Positions 52,856 through 61,832 of a stretch of DNA of 64,000 nucleotides are shown here, piece by piece. Below the pieces are notes generated by a model, which made no database searches, was not told where the DNA came from, and saw nothing but the letters and a program-made list of their open reading frames with translations. The stretch covers positions 1-64,000 of the forward strand of contig JBNKNO010000009.1 in NCBI GenBank assembly GCA_050293885.1, written 5' to 3'. The number at the start of each line of letters is the position of its first letter. Within the stretch, counting starts at the first letter, position 1. This stretch comes from Nitrogeniibacter sp050293885. Its GTDB lineage: Bacteria; Pseudomonadota; Gammaproteobacteria; Burkholderiales; Rhodocyclaceae. The position numbers and the translations under genes were made by a program.

Positions 52856-54940
52856 TCACGCGGACAAGCGTGACAAATCGGCCACCCGATTCATCTGCGC
52901 CGCCAGCGCGCCGAGCAAGGCAAGTCGGTTGGCGCGAATGAGCGGCTCTTCGGCCATCACCATGACTTCTTCGAAGAAGCGATCCACCGATTCACGCAAA
53001 CCGGCGAGCACACGCAAGGCGTCGGTGTAATCCTCGTTATCGAAGTAGGAGCGCACGCGCGGCGCGACCGCGTTGAGCTGCTCGAACAAGGCCTTTTCCG
53101 CCGCCTCCTGCAACAAGGCCACGTCGGGCTCGCCCGGCGCGCTCTCGGCCTTCTTGAGAATATTGGTGATGCGCTTGTTCGCCGCCGCCAGCGCCTCGGC
53201 CTCGGGCAAGGCCTGGAAAGCCTGCACGGCTGCGAGCTTGGCGGGCACGAGGTCGATACGGGTGGGATTGAGCGCGAGCACCGCGTCGACGGCTTCCACG
53301 GCATGCCCGGCTTCACGCAGCAGATTGCGCAGTCGCTCCTGGATGAAACCGAGCAGCGGCGCCTTGAAATCCGCCGTCAGCACATCGACGTCAAAGCCTT
53401 TGGCGGCATCGTCGATCAGCGTATCCAGATCAAGCGGCAACGGCGTTTCCATGAGAATGCGCAGCACACCGAGTGCGGCACGACGCAAGCCGAAGGGATC
53501 CTTGTCGCCGGTGGGCAACTGGCCGATACCGAAGAAGCCGACGAGGGCATCGATCTTGTCGGCCAGCGCCACGGCGGCGGCCACATTGCCGAGCGGCAGC
53601 GAATCGCCGGCAAAACGCGGCAGGTAGTGCGCCTCGATGGCGTTGGCGACCACCTCGCCTTCATCATCGTGCTGCGCGTAATAGCGGCCCATGATGCCTT
53701 GCAGCTCGGGGAACTCGCCGACCATTTCGGTGACCAGATCGGCCTTGGCCAGACGCGCGGCGCGTTGCGCAGCGCCTTGATCCGCGCCGAGACGATGGGC
53801 GATGGCGCCGGCGAGTTGTTCGAGCCGCTCGACGCGCGTCAGCACGCTGCCCAGCTTGTTGTGATAAACGACGTTGCCCAGCCGTTCGACGCGATCGGCC
53901 AGCGGCTGCTTGCGATCGGTGTCGAAGAAGAAGCGCGCATCGGCCAGCCGCGGCCGTACCACACGCTGGTTGCCGAGCACGATGTTGCTCGCGTCCTGAA
54001 CGTGCATGTTGGAGACGATGAGGAAACGGTTGAGCAACTTGCCGGTCGCGTCAAACAAGGGGAAGTACTTCTGGTTGGCGCGCATGGTGAGGATCAGACA
54101 TTCCTGCGGCACGTCGAGAAACTCCGCGTCGAACTCGCCCACATACACCGTCGGGTGTTCGACCAGCGCGGCCACTTCGTCGAGCAAATCGGCGTAGTCG
54201 CCCAGTTGCGCGTGCTGGCGCGCGGCCTCGGCCACCAGCTGGTCGTCGATCTGCTTGCGGCGCTCGTCGAAGGCCGGCACCACCTTGCCCTCGGCCAGCA
54301 GCGTGCTCTCGTAGGCATCGGCGTTGGCAACCTTGAGTTCGCCGCGACTCATGAAGCGATGCCCCATGGTCACATCGCCCGAATCGAGATCGAGCACCCG
54401 GCCCGGCACGACGCGATCGCCGTGCATGAGGATGAGCTTGTGCACCGGGCGCACGAATTGCGCCTCGCCCGCGCCCCAGCGCATCACTTTCGGAATCGGC
54501 AGCGCCTTGACGGCCAGCCCGACCACCTCGGCCAGCACGTCGTCGAGCTGCGCGCCAGCGACGGTGCTGGTGTAGAACAGCGCCTCGGCCTTGCCGTCCA
54601 TGCGGCGCTCGAACTTGGCGATCTCGCTTTCGGCGATGCCCTTGGCAGCCAGCTTCTTGAGCAGCGGCGCCTTGGGCGTGCCGTCCTCTTCCAGCGCGAC
54701 CGACACCGGCATGATCTTCTCGGTGACTTCCTTGGCCGCGCCCTCGGCGGACACATCGGCCACCGTCACCGCCAGTCGACGCGGTGAGGCGAAGGGGCGG
54801 CATTGGGCATCGGCGCTTGCCAGACCGCGAGCGACGAGTTCCTTGTGAATGGTGTTGGCAAAGGTTTCGCCCAGACGCGGCAGCGCCTTGGGCGGCAGTT
54901 CTTCGGTCAGCAGTTCGACCAGCAGGGTCGCGTTCGACAT
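52856..54940 (-). CDS. glyS: glycyl-tRNA synthetase beta subunit
   Basis: This 694-residue beta subunit of the alpha2beta2 bacterial glycyl-tRNA synthetase begins with ATG 54940 (MSNATLLVELLTEELPPKAL), the standard N terminus. ECLILTMRANQKYFPLFD is a conserved inner block. The C-terminal anticodon-binding region ends in MAEEPLIRANRLALLGALAA. Its start overlaps the glyQ stop by one base (TGATG). Confidence 0.98.
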   Translation of the reverse strand: MSNATLLVELLTEELPPKALPRLGETFANTIHKELVARGLASADAQCRPFASPRRLAVTVADVSAEGAAKEVTEKIMPVSVALEEDGTPKAPLLKKLAAKGIAESEIAKFERRMDGKAEALFYTSTVAGAQLDDVLAEVVGLAVKALPIPKVMRWGAGEAQFVRPVHKLILMHGDRVVPGRVLDLDSGDVTMGHRFMSRGELKVANADAYESTLLAEGKVVPAFDERRKQIDDQLVAEAARQHAQLGDYADLLDEVAALVEHPTVYVGEFDAEFLDVPQECLILTMRANQKYFPLFDATGKLLNRFLIVSNMHVQDASNIVLGNQRVVRPRLADARFFFDTDRKQPLADRVERLGNVVYHNKLGSVLTRVERLEQLAGAIAHRLGADQGAAQRAARLAKADLVTEMVGEFPELQGIMGRYYAQHDDEGEVVANAIEAHYLPRFAGDSLPLGNVAAAVALADKIDALVGFFGIGQLPTGDKDPFGLRRAALGVLRILMETPLPLDLDTLIDDAAKGFDVDVLTADFKAPLLGFIQERLRNLLREAGHAVEAVDAVLALNPTRIDLVPAKLAAVQAFQALPEAEALAAANKRITNILKKAESAPGEPDVALLQEAAEKALFEQLNAVAPRVRSYFDNEDYTDALRVLAGLRESVDRFFEEVMVMAEEPLIRANRLALLGALAAQMNRVADLSRLSA

Positions 54941-55869
54941 CACGCGGCCTCCTTGTTGTTGGGTTTGTCGCCGTCGTCGCACATGGGGAAGTCCAGCGCC
55001 TCGCGCGAGGCGAAGTAGGCGGCCGCCACGGCGCGCGACAGGTTGCGGATGCGGCCGATGTAGGCCGCGCGCTCGGTCACCGAAATGGCGCCGCGCGCAT
55101 CGAGCATGTTGAAGGTGTGGCCCGCCTTGAGCACCATCTCGTAGGCCGGCAGCGCCAGATTAGCTTCCATCAGGCGCTTGGCCTCGCTCTCGTAGTTGGA
55201 GAACAGCGAAAACAGGAAGTCCACGTTGGCGTGTTCGAAGTTGTAGGTCGACTGCTCCACCTCGTTCTGGTGGAACACGTCGCCGTAGCTCACGGCGCGG
55301 CCGTCCGGGCCGACTGACCACACCAGGTCATACACGTTCTCGACGCCTTGCAGATACATGGCGAGGCGTTCCAGCCCGTAGGTGATCTCGCCGAGCACCG
55401 GCTTGCAGTCGAGCCCGCCGACTTGCTGGAAGTAGGTGAACTGGGTGACTTCCATGCCATCGAGCCACACTTCCCAGCCCAGACCCCAGGCGCCGAGCGT
55501 CGGGTTTTCCCAGTCGTCTTCGACGAAGCGGATGTCGTGCACCATCGGGTCGATACCCAGCGCGCGCAGCGAATCCAGGTAGAGCTCCTGGATGTTCAGC
55601 GGCGAGGGCTTGAGCACCACCTGGTACTGGTAGTAGTGCTGCAGCCGGTTGGGGTTTTCACCGTAGCGACCATCCTTGGGGCGGCGCGAGGGTTGCACGT
55701 AGGCCGCGTTCCACGGCTCCGGGCCGATGGCGCGCAGAAAGGTGGCGGTATGCGAGGTGCCCGCGCCCACTTCCAGATCGTAGGGCTGCAGCAGCACGCA
55801 GCCGTGGTCGCCCCAGAATTTCTGCAGGCGGAGAATCACTTCTTGAAAGGTCGGTTTGCTTGCGGTCAT
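54940..55869 (-). CDS. glyQ: glycyl-tRNA synthetase alpha subunit
   Basis: This 309-residue catalytic class II subunit has QEVILRLQKFWGDHGCVLLQ at its start, EPWNAAYVQPSRRPKDGRYG (motif 2 region) and VGGLDCKPVLGEITYGLERL (motif 3 region). The start is ATG 55869. The gene is complete and coupled to glyS. A P-type ATPase gene lies immediately upstream, where lnt would be expected. Confidence 0.98.
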   Translation of the reverse strand: MTASKPTFQEVILRLQKFWGDHGCVLLQPYDLEVGAGTSHTATFLRAIGPEPWNAAYVQPSRRPKDGRYGENPNRLQHYYQYQVVLKPSPLNIQELYLDSLRALGIDPMVHDIRFVEDDWENPTLGAWGLGWEVWLDGMEVTQFTYFQQVGGLDCKPVLGEITYGLERLAMYLQGVENVYDLVWSVGPDGRAVSYGDVFHQNEVEQSTYNFEHANVDFLFSLFSNYESEAKRLMEANLALPAYEMVLKAGHTFNMLDARGAISVTERAAYIGRIRNLSRAVAAAYFASREALDFPMCDDGDKPNNKEAA

Positions 55870-55925
55870 GAGCATGGCGGCGAGTATCACTGCCGCATCG
55901 GAGGCAAAGACAGCGATTTTACTGG

Positions 55926-58667
55926 CTATTTGCCTGAGGACGAAGCGCGCACGCCGCTTTTCTTCGCATCGGCGCCCGCAGGGCGGCGCAGGGATTTCTC
56001 CAATTCCACCAACATCAGCGCCAGCAGCCCGATCACGACAATCTCGATCCACGCCGCGAGCGGCACATTGGCCGTGCCGAACACCGACTGCATCGGCGGC
56101 CAGTAGGTGAACGCGGCTTGCAACAGCACCATCGATCCGACGCCGCCCCACACCCAGCCATTGCTGAAAGCGGCCACCCGCCACAGCGGCCGGCGCAGGC
56201 TGCGGCAGGCGAACAGGTAGGTGATCTCGACCATCACGAACACATTGACGGCCACACTGCGCGCCACCTCGGCCGACCCGGTGATCTCGTACCAGCGCAC
56301 GAACAGCCCGAACGAGCCGGCCAGCATGATGATGCCGACGAGCACGATGCGCTCGGCCAGGACACGGTCGAGTATCGGCGCGCGCGGCGGACGCGGCACG
56401 CGGTGCATCACGTCGCGCTCGATGGGCTCGAAGGCCAGCGCCATGCCGAGCAGTACCGCCGTGGTCATGTTGATCCACAGAATCTGCAAGGGCGTGATCG
56501 GCAGTGCGACGCCTGCCAGAATCGCCGCCAGAATCACCAGCCCTTCACCGAAGTTGGTCGGCAAGGTCCAGGTGATGAACTTGACGAGGTTGTCATACAC
56601 GCCCCGCCCGGCCTCCACCGCCGCGGCAATGGTGGCGAAATTGTCATCGGTAAGCACCATGTCGGCTGCTTCCTTGGCGACATCGGTGCCGCCGCACCCC
56701 ATGGCAACCCCGATGTCGGCAGCCTTCAGCGCCGGCGCGTCATTCACGCCGTCGCCGGTCATCGCCACCACCTCGCCATGGCTTTGCAGCGCACGCACCA
56801 GACGCAGTTTTTCGGCCGGCTCGACGCGCGCGAAAACGCGTACCGTTCGCACCACGGCCAACAGTTGCGTGTCGCTCATGGCGGCCAGTTCGGTGCCGGT
56901 GAGCGCCACATCGCGCTCCTGAGCGATCCCCATCTGGTGGGCAATCGCCAGCGCCGTGGCGGCGTGGTCGCCGGTAATCATCTTCACTTCGACGCCCGCG
57001 TGGTGGCAGGCCTTCACCGCCGCCGTCGCCCGCCCGCGCGGCGGATCGATCATGCCTTGCAAGCCGATGAAGGTGAGATCGCCTTCGATTGCGGACTCGC
57101 CGCCCAAACCTTGCGCCGGCGCCAGTCTCGCCAGGGCCAGCACGCGCAGCCCCCGTGCCGCCATGGCATGGGCGGCGGCGTCGATGGCGGTAGCGTCGAG
57201 CGGCGCCGGGGCGCCTGCCGCGTCGAGCATGCGAGCGCAACGCGGCAGCACCCGCTCCAGCGCGCCCTTGATGAACACCACGTTCTGGCCTTCCACGACA
57301 TGCAGGGTCGCCATCATCTGGCGGGCCGCGTCGAAGGGCAGCTCCGCCTCGCGCGGGCACACCGCCGCAACGCTTGCTTCGTCCAACCCCGCCTTGCGTG
57401 CAGCCACGATCAGCGCCGCCTCGGTGGGGTCGCCATCGACACCCCACTGCCCGTCGCGCTTGATCAGCGCGGCATCGTTGCACAACACCCCGGCCACCAG
57501 GCACTCGCGCAAAGCCCCCACGAGCACGGCCTCCCGCCCCTCGTGCGTCACACGACCACTCGGCACATAGCCGCGCCCGGACACCTCGAAGGTGTGCCCG
57601 CCGGCATAGATGACTTCGACCGTCATCTGGTTTTCGGTCAGCGTGCCGGTCTTGTCGGAACAGATCACGGTGGTGCTGCCCAGGGTTTCGACCGCCGGCA
57701 AGCGGCGGATGATGGCGCGCCGACGCGCCATGCGCGCCACCCCGATGGCGAGCGTGACGGTGAGCGCTGCCGGCAGGCCCTCGGGAATGGCCCCCACCGC
57801 CAGCGCCACCGCCGCCATCAGCATGTCGACCACGGATTCGCCCCGAGCCCGCCCGACGGCGAAGGTCACCAACGCAAGCGCGAGGATGACCAGCAACAGC
57901 AGGTTGGAGAATTTGCCCATGGCGCGGGTCAGCGGCGTTTCCAGCGACTCGGTACGCGACAACATGCCGGCGATGCGCCCGGTTTCGGTCTGGTCGCCCG
58001 TCGCCACCACCAGCCCGCGCCCCTGCCCTGCCACCACCAAGGTGCCGGCAAACACCATGTTGGCGCGCTCGGCCACCCGGGTGGACTCGGGCAAGGGGCC
58101 GGTCTGCTTGGCCACCGCCGCCGACTCGCCGGTCAGCGCCGCCTCGGAGGCCTGCAGACCGCTGGCATGGGTGACTCGCAGATCGGCCGGCACCCGGTCG
58201 CCCGCGCCCAGATGCACCACATCGCCCGGCACCAGGCCTTCGGCGTCAAGCCGGTGACGCGCACCGCTGCGCTGCACGCTCACTTCGCTGGCCACCGTGC
58301 GCGCCAGCGCCGCCAGCGCCTGCTCGGCGCGGCCTTCCTGAATGAAACCGATCACCGCGTTGACCACCACCACGCCAAAGATCACCGACGCATCGACCCA
58401 CTCGCCCAGCACGGCGGCGGCCGCGCCGGAGAGCAGCAGGATGTAGATCAGGGGTTGGTGAAACTGCAACAGCAGGCGGCGTAGCGGACCACGGCCAGCC
58501 TTTTGCGTGAGCCGGTTGCGCCCATGCACGCCAAGACGCACATCGGCCTCTTCATGACTCAGGCCGGCGTGCGGATCGGTATCGAGATGCGCACTGACCG
58601 CATCCACCTCGTGTGCATGCCACGGGTGAAGCGGATCGTAGGGCGGCGGGGGTGATTCAGCGCTCAT
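55926..58667 (-). CDS. P-type cation-transporting ATPase (P2 type)
   Basis: This is a 913-residue P-type ATPase. An N-terminal cation-ATPase domain (GLSHEEADVRLGVHGRNRLT) is followed by the actuator loop with LTGESAAV. The phosphorylated Asp338 is in CSDKTGTLTEN, the hinge is TGDGVNDAPALKAADIGVAM, and ten helices are expected. The fourth helix has AIPEGLPAAL, as in Ca2+/Na+ pumps. The sixth reads INMTTAVLLGMALAFEP, without the Asp of the NxxTD motif of SERCA, so the ion is uncertain. It resembles PMA1/PacL-like bacterial pumps. It sits between lnt and glyQ, which are usually adjacent, suggesting later insertion. Confidence 0.93.
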   Translation of the reverse strand: MSAESPPPPYDPLHPWHAHEVDAVSAHLDTDPHAGLSHEEADVRLGVHGRNRLTQKAGRGPLRRLLLQFHQPLIYILLLSGAAAAVLGEWVDASVIFGVVVVNAVIGFIQEGRAEQALAALARTVASEVSVQRSGARHRLDAEGLVPGDVVHLGAGDRVPADLRVTHASGLQASEAALTGESAAVAKQTGPLPESTRVAERANMVFAGTLVVAGQGRGLVVATGDQTETGRIAGMLSRTESLETPLTRAMGKFSNLLLLVILALALVTFAVGRARGESVVDMLMAAVALAVGAIPEGLPAALTVTLAIGVARMARRRAIIRRLPAVETLGSTTVICSDKTGTLTENQMTVEVIYAGGHTFEVSGRGYVPSGRVTHEGREAVLVGALRECLVAGVLCNDAALIKRDGQWGVDGDPTEAALIVAARKAGLDEASVAAVCPREAELPFDAARQMMATLHVVEGQNVVFIKGALERVLPRCARMLDAAGAPAPLDATAIDAAAHAMAARGLRVLALARLAPAQGLGGESAIEGDLTFIGLQGMIDPPRGRATAAVKACHHAGVEVKMITGDHAATALAIAHQMGIAQERDVALTGTELAAMSDTQLLAVVRTVRVFARVEPAEKLRLVRALQSHGEVVAMTGDGVNDAPALKAADIGVAMGCGGTDVAKEAADMVLTDDNFATIAAAVEAGRGVYDNLVKFITWTLPTNFGEGLVILAAILAGVALPITPLQILWINMTTAVLLGMALAFEPIERDVMHRVPRPPRAPILDRVLAERIVLVGIIMLAGSFGLFVRWYEITGSAEVARSVAVNVFVMVEITYLFACRSLRRPLWRVAAFSNGWVWGGVGSMVLLQAAFTYWPPMQSVFGTANVPLAAWIEIVVIGLLALMLVELEKSLRRPAGADAKKSGVRASSSGK

Positions 58668-58705
58668 GCCGACATGCTACTGCGCGATGACGACAACACG
58701 TTGAC

Positions 58706-60184
58706 CTAGATCGACCGCCTGCGGCGACGTATCAGTGCGGGCAGGAGCATGACGCCGGCCATGCCCAGCGCAACGGCATCACCCCAGCGCATATAGGGCG
58801 TTTGTCCGCGCATGCCCTGCACCTCGACTTCGAGCACGTCGCGCGTGAACGCCGGCAGCACACCGGCGATCGAGCCGTCGGCGGCGATGGCGGCGGTCAT
58901 GCCGGTATTGGTCGAGCGCAGCATCGGCCGACCGGTTTCAATCGCCCGCACACGCGCCATCTGCAGATGCTGCGGTTGCGCGAAGGAATCGCCATACCAG
59001 GCCAGATTGGACAGATTCACCAGTATCGTCGCGTCGTTGGCGCGGCGACGAATGGCGTCACCGAAGACATCTTCGTAGCAGATGTTGAGCGCCAGACGCT
59101 GATCGCCCACCGTCATCACCGGCTGGTCGGCGCCCCCCGGTGTCTGGTCGGACATGGGGATGTTGGCGAGCTTGTAGAACCAGCCGAAGGTCGGTGGCGA
59201 ATATTCGCCGAACGGCACCAGATGGTGCTTGGCGTAGCGTTGCCCACCGTGTTCGCCAAGGCTGATGGCGGCGTTGTAGATGTGTTGATCCGCATCGCGC
59301 GTGAATACCCCGGCAATCACCGTCCCGTGGCGCGATGCCGCCGCCGCACCCAGTTGCGTCAGGTAGCCTTCGGGCAAATACGCCGCAAGCATCGGCAGGG
59401 TGGATTCGGGCAACACCACCAGCGACGCCGGATGGCTGCGCACCAGGCGCAAGTTGAGTTCGAGCCAGTCGCGCGTGCGCGCCGGCTGCCACTTGAGGTC
59501 TTGTTCGACGTTGGTCTGCACCAAGGCTACCGACAGCGGTTCGCCCGCCGCTTCGGTGAAACGCTGGCCGCGCAGCATCAGGCCGCCGGCGAGCACCAGC
59601 ACGGTCGCCATCACCCATGGCATCAGGCGCCCCGGCCCCTTGCGCAGCATGATGCCCAGCCCGGCCGCCAGCATCGCCAGCACGGCCCCCACGCCAACCA
59701 CGCCGACGAACGGAAAGTAGCCGGCCAGCGGACTGGGCGGCGTTTGCGAATAGGCGATGGACAGCCACGGAAAGCCCGTGAACACCCAGCCACGCAGGTA
59801 CTCGGTCAAGGCCCACACACCGCCCCCCATGAGCGCATCGCGCCACGCCCGCCCCGAGCGCAGCCGGACGAAGAGCGCACCGGCCAGCGCCGGCCACAGT
59901 GCGAGATACGCGGCAAACAGGAAGATGCAGGCCGCGGCGATGGGCCCGGGCATGCCGCCGAAGCGGTGCAGCGCAACGTACAGCCAGGAGACCCCCGCCA
60001 CGAACAGGCCCAGCCCCCAGGCCAGGCCAAGCGCGAAGCCCTCACCCGCATGACGACGCCCGGCCAGCAGACCGAACAGCAGTGCAAGACTGGCCAGCGG
60101 AAGCGGGAAAAGCAGGAACGGCGCAAAACCGAGGACCGTGGCGGCCCCGGCGAGCATCGCCAGAATGAGATGACGCAGACGCAC
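58706..60184 (-). CDS. lnt: apolipoprotein N-acyltransferase Lnt
   Basis: This 492-residue inner-membrane enzyme adds the third acyl chain to lipoproteins. Hydrophobic helices at the N terminus (LAMLAGAATVLGFAPFLLFP) are followed by a nitrilase-type domain. The triad is Glu in VVLPESTLPML, Lys in RYAKHHLVPFGEY, and Cys in LNICYEDVFG. The start is taken as GTG 60184, 11 bases after the corC stop; the longer upstream frame overlaps corC. The C terminus ends with a last helix and a run of Arg. Confidence 0.96.
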   Translation of the reverse strand: MRLRHLILAMLAGAATVLGFAPFLLFPLPLASLALLFGLLAGRRHAGEGFALGLAWGLGLFVAGVSWLYVALHRFGGMPGPIAAACIFLFAAYLALWPALAGALFVRLRSGRAWRDALMGGGVWALTEYLRGWVFTGFPWLSIAYSQTPPSPLAGYFPFVGVVGVGAVLAMLAAGLGIMLRKGPGRLMPWVMATVLVLAGGLMLRGQRFTEAAGEPLSVALVQTNVEQDLKWQPARTRDWLELNLRLVRSHPASLVVLPESTLPMLAAYLPEGYLTQLGAAAASRHGTVIAGVFTRDADQHIYNAAISLGEHGGQRYAKHHLVPFGEYSPPTFGWFYKLANIPMSDQTPGGADQPVMTVGDQRLALNICYEDVFGDAIRRRANDATILVNLSNLAWYGDSFAQPQHLQMARVRAIETGRPMLRSTNTGMTAAIAADGSIAGVLPAFTRDVLEVEVQGMRGQTPYMRWGDAVALGMAGVMLLPALIRRRRRSI

Positions 60185-60195
60185 GGTGACCGGCG

Positions 60196-61041
60196 TCAGT
60201 CGGCTTCGGCCGGTTCCGGCGCGGGCGCCGGATCGACCAGCAGGGTATGCACCCGACGGCTGTCGGCGCGCAGCACCTGAAAGCGCAGGCCATCGATGGT
60301 CATCATCTCGCCGCGCTTGGGCAGCCGCCCGAGATGGCGGATCACCAAGCCACCGACGGTATCGCACTCTTCCTCGTCGAAATTGCGCTCGAAGGCGGCG
60401 TTGAAATCCTCGATCTCGGTGGTGGCCTTCACCCGGTAGCGACCGGCGTGATCGAGGCGGATGTTGTCTTCCACTTCGTCGAAATCGAATTCGTCCTCGA
60501 TGTCGCCGACGATCTGTTCGAGCACGTCCTCGATGGTCACCAGACCGGCCACGCCGCCGTATTCGTCCACCACGATGGCCATGTGATTGCGGCTGACGCG
60601 AAACTCGCGCAGCAGCACGTTCAGACGTTTGGATTCGGGCACGAACACCGCCGGGCGGAGCATGTCGCGCAGGTCGAACTCGCGGCCGGCATAGAAGCGC
60701 AGCAAGTCCTTGGCCATGAAGATGCCGAGCACGTCGTCGCGGTTCTCACCCACGGCAGGAAAGCGCGAATGGGCAGCGTCGATGACGGCGGTGGCGATCT
60801 CCTCCATTGGCTCGTCGACGTGAATGACGTCCATCTGTGCGCGGGGGATCATCACGTCGCGCACCTGCATTTCGGACATCTGCAGGGCACCTTCGATGAT
60901 CGAGAGGGCATCGGCGTCGAGCAGGTTGCGCTCGAAAGCCGAGTGCAACAACTCGACGAGGTCTTCGCGGTCTTCCGGCTCGGGCGAGAGCATGGCGGAA
61001 AGACGGTCAAGCAAACTAGGTCGACTTGGGGAGCTATCCAT
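60196..61041 (-). CDS. corC: CorC/HlyC-family CBS-domain protein
   Basis: This 281-residue cytoplasmic protein has two CBS domains (VRDVMIPRAQMDVIHVDEPM; RNHMAIVVDEYGGVAGLVTI) and a C-terminal CorC_HlyC transporter-associated domain (TVGGLVIRHLGRLPKRGE). It lacks the DUF21 membrane part, as E. coli YbeX does, and is linked to Mg2+/Co2+ handling and ribosome maturation. It lies between ybeY and lnt. Confidence 0.95.
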   Translation of the reverse strand: MDSSPSRPSLLDRLSAMLSPEPEDREDLVELLHSAFERNLLDADALSIIEGALQMSEMQVRDVMIPRAQMDVIHVDEPMEEIATAVIDAAHSRFPAVGENRDDVLGIFMAKDLLRFYAGREFDLRDMLRPAVFVPESKRLNVLLREFRVSRNHMAIVVDEYGGVAGLVTIEDVLEQIVGDIEDEFDFDEVEDNIRLDHAGRYRVKATTEIEDFNAAFERNFDEEECDTVGGLVIRHLGRLPKRGEMMTIDGLRFQVLRADSRRVHTLLVDPAPAPEPAEAD

Positions 61042-61109
61042 TCAACTTATCTGGTTCGGGGGTTCTCGATGCGCCGACTCCGGGCGCATCTCAAAACCCC
61101 GCGGACCCT

Positions 61110-61832
61110 TCATGATTCCTCGTAGGGGTTGGCAATGCCCAGGCGGGCAAGAATATCGGTTTCTAGCGACTCCATCAGTTCGGCCTCTTCGTCGTCTTCA
61201 TGATCGAGCCCCTGCAGATGCAGCATGCCGTGGACGATCAGATGCGCAAAGTGGTCGGCCACCGACTTGTCCTGTTCCTTCGCCTCGCGCACCACCACCG
61301 GCAGGCAAACCACCAGATCGCCGTTGAGCACGCCGTCCGTTTCATCGTAGACGAAGGTGAGCACGTTGGTGGCGTAATCCTTGTCGCGGTAATCACGATT
61401 GAGGGCGCGCCCCTCCTCCTCGCCCACCAGACGCACGCCGACCACCGCATCCCGCCCGAGGGCCGCCTGGGCCCAGGCGCGAATCGCGCGCTTCTTCGGC
61501 CGCAGCGCCTTGTCGTCCTCGGCCTTGGGCACGCAATTTTCAATCGGCATCTCGAGCCGGGCCGGCGCGCCCGCCTCGTCGACATCGACCGTGTCGTGCA
61601 GGGCGATCAGGCGCAGCGTGAGCAGGTTGCACGCCGACGATTGCATTTGTATGACGGGCGTCGCCTCAGGCGCTTCGGCCTGCAATTCCACATCACCCCA
61701 CGGTGCCGGCGGCAAACCGATCGCCAGTTGTCGACCATCGGGCCAGTGCAGTTCGATTGACTCGGCCTTGAGTGTGCGCCGGCGCCCGTTGGCATCGATG
61801 GCAAAAAACACCGGCGACTCAATCTTGCTCAT
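61110..61832 (-). CDS. ybeY: endoribonuclease YbeY with a roughly 90-residue N-terminal extension
   Basis: This 240-residue protein has its YbeY core at about 91-240: RALNRDYRDKDYATNVLTFV and the zinc motif HGMLHLQGLDH at 201-211. YbeY normally has about 150-160 residues. The first 90 residues here (MSKIESPVFFAIDANGRRRT ... IELHWPDGRQLAIGLPPAPW) are extra, and I do not recognise them. The ATG at 61832 overlaps the phoH-like gene end by 14 bases, which supports it as a real start. An internal ATG near 61550 would give a conventional YbeY. The enzyme acts in 16S rRNA 3'-end maturation. Confidence 0.93.
   Translation of the reverse strand: MSKIESPVFFAIDANGRRRTLKAESIELHWPDGRQLAIGLPPAPWGDVELQAEAPEATPVIQMQSSACNLLTLRLIALHDTVDVDEAGAPARLEMPIENCVPKAEDDKALRPKKRAIRAWAQAALGRDAVVGVRLVGEEEGRALNRDYRDKDYATNVLTFVYDETDGVLNGDLVVCLPVVVREAKEQDKSVADHFAHLIVHGMLHLQGLDHEDDEEAELMESLETDILARLGIANPYEES

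Noticed and set aside
56118..58484. 788-codon open frame on the plus strand opposite the P-type ATPase
   Set aside because: It is a GC-driven shadow: composition is His/Arg/Gln-rich, there are no domains, and it lies wholly opposite a gene with clear motifs. The same applies to 53303-54787 (opposite glyS) and 18670-20016 (opposite hisD).
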